64,000 nt of DNA from contig JALCDF010000002.1 in assembly GCA_022641375.1 (NCBI GenBank), forward strand, positions 1 to 64,000. Direction: 5' to 3'. This document shows positions 58,229-64,000 of the stretch, one piece after another (position 1 is the stretch's first letter; each line of letters opens with the position of its first letter). A model generated the notes under the pieces. It was not told the origin of the DNA and did not search any database. It worked only from the letters and a program-made list of their open reading frames with translations. This stretch comes from Megasphaera sp. (GTDB lineage Bacteria > Bacillota > Negativicutes > Veillonellales > Megasphaeraceae). A program made the translations under genes and the position numbers.

Positions 58229-59044
58229 ATGAATGTAATGAATATGAAAATGCTGGCAGTCCTGACGGCGATGTCTTGTCTGATGGGCATGAATACCAGC
58301 GTGGAAGCAAAAGATAAAACGCCTGTTGCGGTTACACCATCGGTTGTGGCGGCGCAGGGGATGCAGACTGCGAAACAGGCTAAACAGTCCAAGCAGACCG
58401 CCGTCGGTTCATCCGTAAAGAAGCCGGCTGATGATTCGCTGCCTGTCTATAATCCGAAAAAGGATGCCGCACCGTCGGAAGGGATTCCTATTGTAGAAAC
58501 GAATTTTAAATTTACCGAACCGTTACTCGTTCGTCCTAAAACGGATACAATTGTCGTTCATCATGTAGGTATCCCTGATGGGGATACATCGGCAGCGGCC
58601 ATTCATCGGGCGCATCTGCATAATGGCTGGGCCGGTATTGGTTATCAATATGTAATCCGCAAAGACGGTACCATCGAACGGGGACGTCCGCTGGCAACTG
58701 TCGGCGCCCATTCCTATGGACAAAATTACCATACGGTGGGGATTTGCGTAACCGGTAATTTTGAAAAAGAAACTCCTACGAAAGCGCAGGTCGCTTCCTT
58801 GGAAAATCTTCTCACATCGTTGTGTACTATATACAAATTACAGCCCGGTGCGACGACTATCGTAGGGCATCGGGATGAAAATGATACGGATTGCCCAGGG
58901 CGGAATTTATATAAAATGCTGCCGGAAATCCGCGATGATGTCCATGTCAAATTATTTGAAGAAAAATTAAAGGGGACCCATCTGCTGAAATTGAAAAAGT
59001 ACGAACAGCAGGACCAAAGTCAGTCCCGACATAATAATGCATAA
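58229..59044 (+). CDS. Peptidoglycan recognition/N-acetylmuramoyl-L-alanine amidase family protein
   Basis: Signal peptide; TDTIVVHHVGIPDGDTSAAAIHRAHLHNGWAGIGYQYVIRKDGTIERGRP...GHRDENDTDCPGRNL. Confidence 0.92.
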   Translation: MNVMNMKMLAVLTAMSCLMGMNTSVEAKDKTPVAVTPSVVAAQGMQTAKQAKQSKQTAVGSSVKKPADDSLPVYNPKKDAAPSEGIPIVETNFKFTEPLLVRPKTDTIVVHHVGIPDGDTSAAAIHRAHLHNGWAGIGYQYVIRKDGTIERGRPLATVGAHSYGQNYHTVGICVTGNFEKETPTKAQVASLENLLTSLCTIYKLQPGATTIVGHRDENDTDCPGRNLYKMLPEIRDDVHVKLFEEKLKGTHLLKLKKYEQQDQSQSRHNNA

Positions 59045-59060
59045 GTAAGGGGGATGCAGG

Positions 59061-59966
59061 ATGGAAACATGGCTTGATTTACATATGCATACGAAATACA
59101 GTATGGATGGGGAATTTACCCCGGATGACCTGATGGAACAATGTGCAGCAGCCGGCTTGCGGGCTGTAGCCGTATCGGATCATGATGGCGTCAGTGCTGT
59201 ACCGCAGGCACGTAAAAGAGCCGGCGAACTGGGTCTGCATTACCTGCCGGCAATTGAAATCAGCTGCCAGTACAAGGGGAAAAATTTCCACTTGCTGGGA
59301 TATGGCATCCACATCGAAGCCGCCATTTTTCATCGTATTGAAGAAGATTTGAAGCAGCAGCGGGCTCATAATGCGGAAATCATGATGGACCGTATCGAAG
59401 CACTGGGTATCCATCTGGATCGGAAGTATGTCTGGTCGATGGCTTCATCCGGTACAGCGGCAGCGCTGCATATGGCCCAGGCCGCATTAGAAGATCCGCG
59501 GAATGACGGTAACGCACTGCTGGTACCATATCGTCCCGGCGGCGCCCGCGGCGAAGGCCCGTATGTCAATTTTGGCTGGGACTACTGCGGTCAGGGCAAG
59601 CCTTGTTATGTACCTCTCCGTCTTATCGATTTTAACGCTGCCGTACAAGCGGTGCAATCTCATGGCGGCGCGGCGGTGCTGGCCCATCCCGGTGCCAATA
59701 TGGGCAGGGATGCCGGACTGACGGACAAGCTTATCGATGCCGGCATCGATGGCATTGAAAGTTACTGCAGCTACCATGATGAACAGACCGCATCTTTTTA
59801 TGCGAAGATATGCGAAGAAAAGGGATTGATTTGTACGGTCGGCAGCGATTATCATGGTAAATCGAAGCCCAATATCCATTTGGGACAATACAGCCATCCA
59901 CAGCCGCAAAAAGCGTGGGATGAACTGACGGCACGGATCCGACAGCGCGGCGGTGAAGCAGATTAA
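59061..59966 (+). CDS. PHP domain-containing phosphoesterase
   Basis: DLHMHTKYSMDGEFTPDDL, AVSDHDGVSA, HPGANMGRDA, GSDYHGKSKP. Confidence 0.9.
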   Translation: METWLDLHMHTKYSMDGEFTPDDLMEQCAAAGLRAVAVSDHDGVSAVPQARKRAGELGLHYLPAIEISCQYKGKNFHLLGYGIHIEAAIFHRIEEDLKQQRAHNAEIMMDRIEALGIHLDRKYVWSMASSGTAAALHMAQAALEDPRNDGNALLVPYRPGGARGEGPYVNFGWDYCGQGKPCYVPLRLIDFNAAVQAVQSHGGAAVLAHPGANMGRDAGLTDKLIDAGIDGIESYCSYHDEQTASFYAKICEEKGLICTVGSDYHGKSKPNIHLGQYSHPQPQKAWDELTARIRQRGGEAD

Positions 59967-60018
59967 TCTGCCGGACTGGTTTTTTTATGACAAAAATGGT
60001 ATAATACGAATCACTTGC

Positions 60019-60067
60019 AGCACCTGCACACACAGGTGCTATACGGGCTTTAGTCATGCTAAGGCCC
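60019..60067 (+). promoter_or_regulatory. Structured mfd leader: two consecutive hairpins after a TATAAT -10 (60000-60005)
   Basis: AGCACCTG-CACACA-CAGGTGCT (60019-60040) and GGGCTTTAG-TCATG-CTAAGGCCC (60045-60067). Confidence 0.55.
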
Positions 60068-60088
60068 CATTTTCTGTGAGGTAATCTT

Positions 60089-63000
60089 ATGCATCAACTT
60101 TTTCAATGGCTGGATACGGATCCGAATATTTCGGAAGCAGCAGCATGGTTCTACAAACCGGGCTGCCATAGTATCTACGGCCTCGGCAGTTCCGTGAAGA
60201 CCATGTTTACTGCCAAAGGGTTACAAAAATTACATATGCAGGCTGTCATCATCGTTCCTGGCAAGGAACAACAGGCGATGTGGCAGTCTGATTTGCGTTT
60301 CTTTTTACCGGATCGGGCGGTCCTGGATTATCCGTTGGTGGACAGGGCTGTATTTACGACGACGGCCAAGAGCATAGACCGGTTGTCACGGCAGATGGAA
60401 GTACTGGGGCAGCTCCGCGAAGGTTGTGCCGGCATCGTCGTCGCTACGGCGGCAGAAGCGGCCCAGTATGTCGTGGCACCGCAGCGGATTGATGCTGCGG
60501 CCATCGATATGGCCGTCGGCCAGGAAGCCGGCCGTGACCAGGTGTTACAGCATCTGGTCGATGCCGGGTACGAACGGACCGATATGGTAGAACGGCGCGG
60601 ACATTTTTCTGTCCGCGGGGATATCATCGATATCTATGCGGTCAATCATACACAGCCGTTTCGTCTTGAATTCTTTGGCGACGAAATCGAAAGTATCCGT
60701 TTCTTTGATACGGCAAGCCAGAAATCAATGGATATGGCACAGTCTGTGCGTATCCTGCCCATATCCCTGGAACGGGGCGAAGAAGAACAATCGTATACAC
60801 TGTTGGATTATATTGGTGATGGAATCATCATTTGGGATGAACCCAATCGGGGACGGGAATCATTAAAGAAATTCCTTAAGGAATCCGATGAATACAAAGG
60901 CCGCCTCTGCCCGTGGAAAGACTGGGCTGCCGCGGACCGTCATACGGTTCCGCAGGTGATGCTGTCATTGCTGGCGCAATCGGTGCCGGATATGACGATT
61001 GATACGTCCTGCAGTTTTGCGGCTAAGATGATGGCCAGTTTCCAGAAACAATTCAGTCTGCTGAAGGATGAAGTAAACCACTGGCAGCAGAACGGCAATA
61101 CCGTGGTATTCGTCATGTCCAGCCATGAACGGGCGGCGTCCCTGATGGGATGGATCCGTTCGGAAGGCTGGACGGCACAGCCCTATGATGAAGAAAAGCC
61201 GATGCCGGCCGGTGGCATATATATTGCCGATGGGGAAATCCGCAGCGGATTTGAGCTTCCGTATGCCAAGCTCATCGTACTGGCAGAACGGGACGTATAT
61301 GGGATGCAGAAACATCGTCTGCGCCATCATGCGGCTAAAGGCCAGGAAATCAACGTCTTTACGGACCTGAAATCCGGCGATTATGTGGTCCATGAAGTAC
61401 ATGGTATCGGCCGGTATGTGGGAATCAAGACAATCGAAGTGGACGGGGTCCATAAAGATTATCTGGAAGTACATTATGCCGGTAAAGATATTCTCTACGT
61501 GCCGACGGATCAGTTGAAGCTGTTGCAGCGGTATATCGGTAATGAAGGAGATACGCCGCGGCTGCACAAGATGGGCGGGACGGACTGGCAGAAAGCCCGT
61601 TCCAAAGCACAGAAATCGATTACGGATCTGGCGGAAAAACTGGTCAAAGTATATGCGCAGCGCGAAATCGTATCCGGGTATGCTTTTCCGCCGGATACAC
61701 CTTTTCAAAAAGAATTTGAAGAAGCATTTCCGTACGAAGAAACGGCAGATCAGCTCAAAGCCGTACAGCAAATCAAAGCCAGCATGGAAAAGCCGTTTCC
61801 CATGGACTGCCTGGTCTGTGGCGACGTAGGATTCGGCAAGACCGAAGTCGCTATGCGGGCTATCTTTAAGGCCGTCATGGGCGGCAAGCAGGTGGCCGTG
61901 CTGGTACCGACGACGGTATTGGCCCAACAGCATTTCCAGACCTTTATGGAACGATTCGGCCCCTTCGGCGTCCATTGCGAAGTACTTAACCGGTTCCGGT
62001 CCTATAAGGAAAAGAAAGATATCCTGGCACGGGCTGTCAGCGGGGATATCGATGTCCTCATCGGTACCCATAGTTTGCTGAACAAACGGGTCAAATTCAA
62101 AGATTTGGGCATGCTCGTCGTAGATGAAGAACAACGATTCGGCGTAGCCCAGAAGGAAAAATGGAAGGCCTGGGCAGCGCATATCGATGTCCTGACCCTG
62201 AGTGCGACACCGATTCCGCGTACCTTGCACATGTCTCTGGTCAATTTGCGGGAAATGTGCGTTATTGAAACCCCGCCGACGGACCGCTTTCCGGTACAGA
62301 CCTATGTGACCGAATACGATGCCCGTATCGTCCGCGATGCCGTCATGCGTGAAAAACGCCGCGGCGGCCAGGTGTTCTTTGTGTATAACCGGGTAGCGTC
62401 TATTGAACGCATGAAGGAAGAACTGGCAGCGCTGCTTCCCGATATTACCATCGGCATTGCCCATGGACAATTGGCGGGAACATTGCTGGAACAGATTATG
62501 TTTGATTTTTACGAGGGGAAATACGATTTGCTGCTGTGTTCCAGCCTCGTAGAAAACGGCCTGGATGTCGCCAATGCCAACACGATTATTATCTATGATG
62601 CCGATCACTTCGGCCTGTCACAGCTGTATCAGATGCGTGGGCGGGTGGGGCGCAGCCATCGTATGGCCTACGCGTATTTCCTGTACCGCCGCGATAAAAT
62701 ATTGTCAGAAGTCGCGGAAAAACGGCTGCAGGCGATTAAGGAATTCACCGAACTGGGTTCCGGTTTTAAGATTGCCATGCGGGATCTGGAAATCCGCGGT
62801 GCCGGCAACCTGTTGGGACGGGAACAGCATGGGAATATTGCCAGTGTCGGGTTTGCCATGTATTGTCATATGCTGGAAGAAGCCATCGACCAGGCGCGGG
62901 CCGGCAAAAAGATAGAAAAACCACAGCCGGAAACATTGCTGGAAGTTCCTGTCGATGCGTTTATCGATGATGCTTATATCAGCAATGGCGGTCAAAAAAT

Positions 63001-63382
63001 CGAAATGTATCAACGGCTGGCGGTTGCTTCGTCCATTGCCGAAGTAGATGATTTGGAAAAGGAATTGCAGGATCGGTACGGCAAACCTACTTTGCCGGTA
63101 CAGACGCTGCTGCATGCGACCCGGACCCGTCTCAAAGCAAAATCGCTGGGAATCATCCTCGTAGCCCAGAAACGGCAGGGGCTGGAGATAAAATGGCAGC
63201 GTGTCGCCGATATGCCGCCGTTGGCAAAGGCTTCACCTGTTTTGCGCCGGTCGTTGCGGCTGGTTCCGGGAATCCCTAACATGGTGCGGATTTCCATCGG
63301 TTCATCACAACCGGTTTTAAAAGTCGTGGATGCGCTGATGGTTACGTTCAACACGTTAAGAAAGGGGAATGCCCATGGTTAA
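60089..63382 (+). CDS. mfd: Transcription-repair coupling factor Mfd
   Basis: 1097 aa; CID-binding YVVHEVHGIGRYVGIKTIEVDGVHKDYLEVHYAGKDILYVPTDQ; CGDVGFGKTEVAMRA; LTLSATPIPRTLHMS; TRG/RID C-terminus. Confidence 0.97.
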   Translation: MHQLFQWLDTDPNISEAAAWFYKPGCHSIYGLGSSVKTMFTAKGLQKLHMQAVIIVPGKEQQAMWQSDLRFFLPDRAVLDYPLVDRAVFTTTAKSIDRLSRQMEVLGQLREGCAGIVVATAAEAAQYVVAPQRIDAAAIDMAVGQEAGRDQVLQHLVDAGYERTDMVERRGHFSVRGDIIDIYAVNHTQPFRLEFFGDEIESIRFFDTASQKSMDMAQSVRILPISLERGEEEQSYTLLDYIGDGIIIWDEPNRGRESLKKFLKESDEYKGRLCPWKDWAAADRHTVPQVMLSLLAQSVPDMTIDTSCSFAAKMMASFQKQFSLLKDEVNHWQQNGNTVVFVMSSHERAASLMGWIRSEGWTAQPYDEEKPMPAGGIYIADGEIRSGFELPYAKLIVLAERDVYGMQKHRLRHHAAKGQEINVFTDLKSGDYVVHEVHGIGRYVGIKTIEVDGVHKDYLEVHYAGKDILYVPTDQLKLLQRYIGNEGDTPRLHKMGGTDWQKARSKAQKSITDLAEKLVKVYAQREIVSGYAFPPDTPFQKEFEEAFPYEETADQLKAVQQIKASMEKPFPMDCLVCGDVGFGKTEVAMRAIFKAVMGGKQVAVLVPTTVLAQQHFQTFMERFGPFGVHCEVLNRFRSYKEKKDILARAVSGDIDVLIGTHSLLNKRVKFKDLGMLVVDEEQRFGVAQKEKWKAWAAHIDVLTLSATPIPRTLHMSLVNLREMCVIETPPTDRFPVQTYVTEYDARIVRDAVMREKRRGGQVFFVYNRVASIERMKEELAALLPDITIGIAHGQLAGTLLEQIMFDFYEGKYDLLLCSSLVENGLDVANANTIIIYDADHFGLSQLYQMRGRVGRSHRMAYAYFLYRRDKILSEVAEKRLQAIKEFTELGSGFKIAMRDLEIRGAGNLLGREQHGNIASVGFAMYCHMLEEAIDQARAGKKIEKPQPETLLEVPVDAFIDDAYISNGGQKIEMYQRLAVASSIAEVDDLEKELQDRYGKPTLPVQTLLHATRTRLKAKSLGIILVAQKRQGLEIKWQRVADMPPLAKASPVLRRSLRLVPGIPNMVRISIGSSQPVLKVVDALMVTFNTLRKGNAHG

Positions 63383-64000
63383 GAATACCTTTTTACGCGG
63401 TGCCATGGTCCTCACGATGGCCGGTATCGTAGTGAAGATACTGGGGGGTGCCAATCGCATCCTGCTGTCACGCCTGTTGGGCGGTGAAGGCATCGGCTTG
63501 TATCAGATGGCCTATCCGGTATATATTCTCTTTCTCAGCATTGCCGGAGCCGGTATCCCTATTGCGGTGTCCATCATGGTTGCCGAACAGGCAGCACGGG
63601 GCAATTACAGCGGTGTGAAGCGTATATTCCACGTTACGACGGGAACCATGGCCATTGTGGCTGTGGCCTGTGGTATCGGGATGGCGGCCGGTTCTCAGGC
63701 ATTGGTCCATTATGGGCTGATTCGCGATGAACGGGCTTTATTGGCGCTCATCGTGTTATCTCCGGCGCTGGTCATTTCGATGATGACCTGTTGCTTCCGC
63801 GGGTATTTCCAAGGGTTGCAGATGATGACGCCGACGGCTGTTTCACAGATGGTGGATCAGTTTGTCCGGGTGTGTACGATGCTTGCCCTGGCCTGGATAC
63901 TTGTACCGTATGGTCTGGAAAAGGCCGCTGCCGGCGCTGCTTTTGGTGCGGTGCCCGGTGCTCTGGCCGGCCTGCTGGTTATCTCGCTGTTGTATTATCG
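63375..64000 (+). CDS. Oligosaccharide flippase / SpoVB-like MATE-superfamily membrane protein (truncated by the window end)
   Basis: MVKNTFLRGAMVLTMAGIVVKILGGANRILLSRLLGGEGIGLYQMAYPVYILFLSIAGAGIPIAVS; open to 64000. Confidence 0.85.
   Translation, partial: MVKNTFLRGAMVLTMAGIVVKILGGANRILLSRLLGGEGIGLYQMAYPVYILFLSIAGAGIPIAVSIMVAEQAARGNYSGVKRIFHVTTGTMAIVAVACGIGMAAGSQALVHYGLIRDERALLALIVLSPALVISMMTCCFRGYFQGLQMMTPTAVSQMVDQFVRVCTMLALAWILVPYGLEKAAAGAAFGAVPGALAGLLVISLLYY

Noticed and set aside
60965-62608. 547-aa minus-strand ORF opposite mfd
   Set aside because: Fully antisense to the unambiguous mfd CDS; its composition (His/Arg/Phe/Gln-rich) is what reverse-strand reading of a codon-biased gene gives, with no recognisable domain or RBS.

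Overview
This 64 kb window looks like chromosomal core genome from a Negativicutes (diderm Firmicutes) bacterium, probably Megasphaera-like. That placement is inferred from gene content (SLH-domain porin, csaB, hslVU/trmFO/topA order) and not from a database search. There is no phage, IS element or CRISPR array. Gene blocks in order: secA-prfB; LmeA-like/DUF5693/csaB; ftsEX-envC-ctpA; obgE-yhbY-proBA-nadD-yqeK-LCP-rsfS-cvfB; an ECF S component with pyridoxine-type kinase and radical SAM gene; a duplicated ArnT-like glycosyltransferase/epimerase locus; an SLH porin; a Fe3+-type ABC transporter (minus strand); topA-trmFO-hslVU; rlmI-like and pgeF; a corrinoid-activator/metH pair; tRNAs; SIMPL, M50 protease and htpX; a late cobalamin operon; brnQ; an amidase; PHP; mfd; and a truncated MATE/SpoVB-like flippase. 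Best leads: (1) a three-module corrinoid reactivator (MetH-activation-like domain + 2Fe-2S ferredoxin + RACE/ASKHA) directly upstream of a MetH that lacks its own activation domain; (2) a tandem duplication of a leader-epimerase-glycosyltransferase unit in which the first copy keeps only the 3' scar of the epimerase gene; (3) an RF2 programmed frameshift site with UAA (CUU UAA C) instead of UGA; (4) two small ORFs missing from the ORF track, including a 53-aa predicted membrane protein overlapping proA and nadD; (5) a GTTGTTGG-type inverted-repeat element present twice; (6) an AroD-like protein that appears to have lost its catalytic residues.
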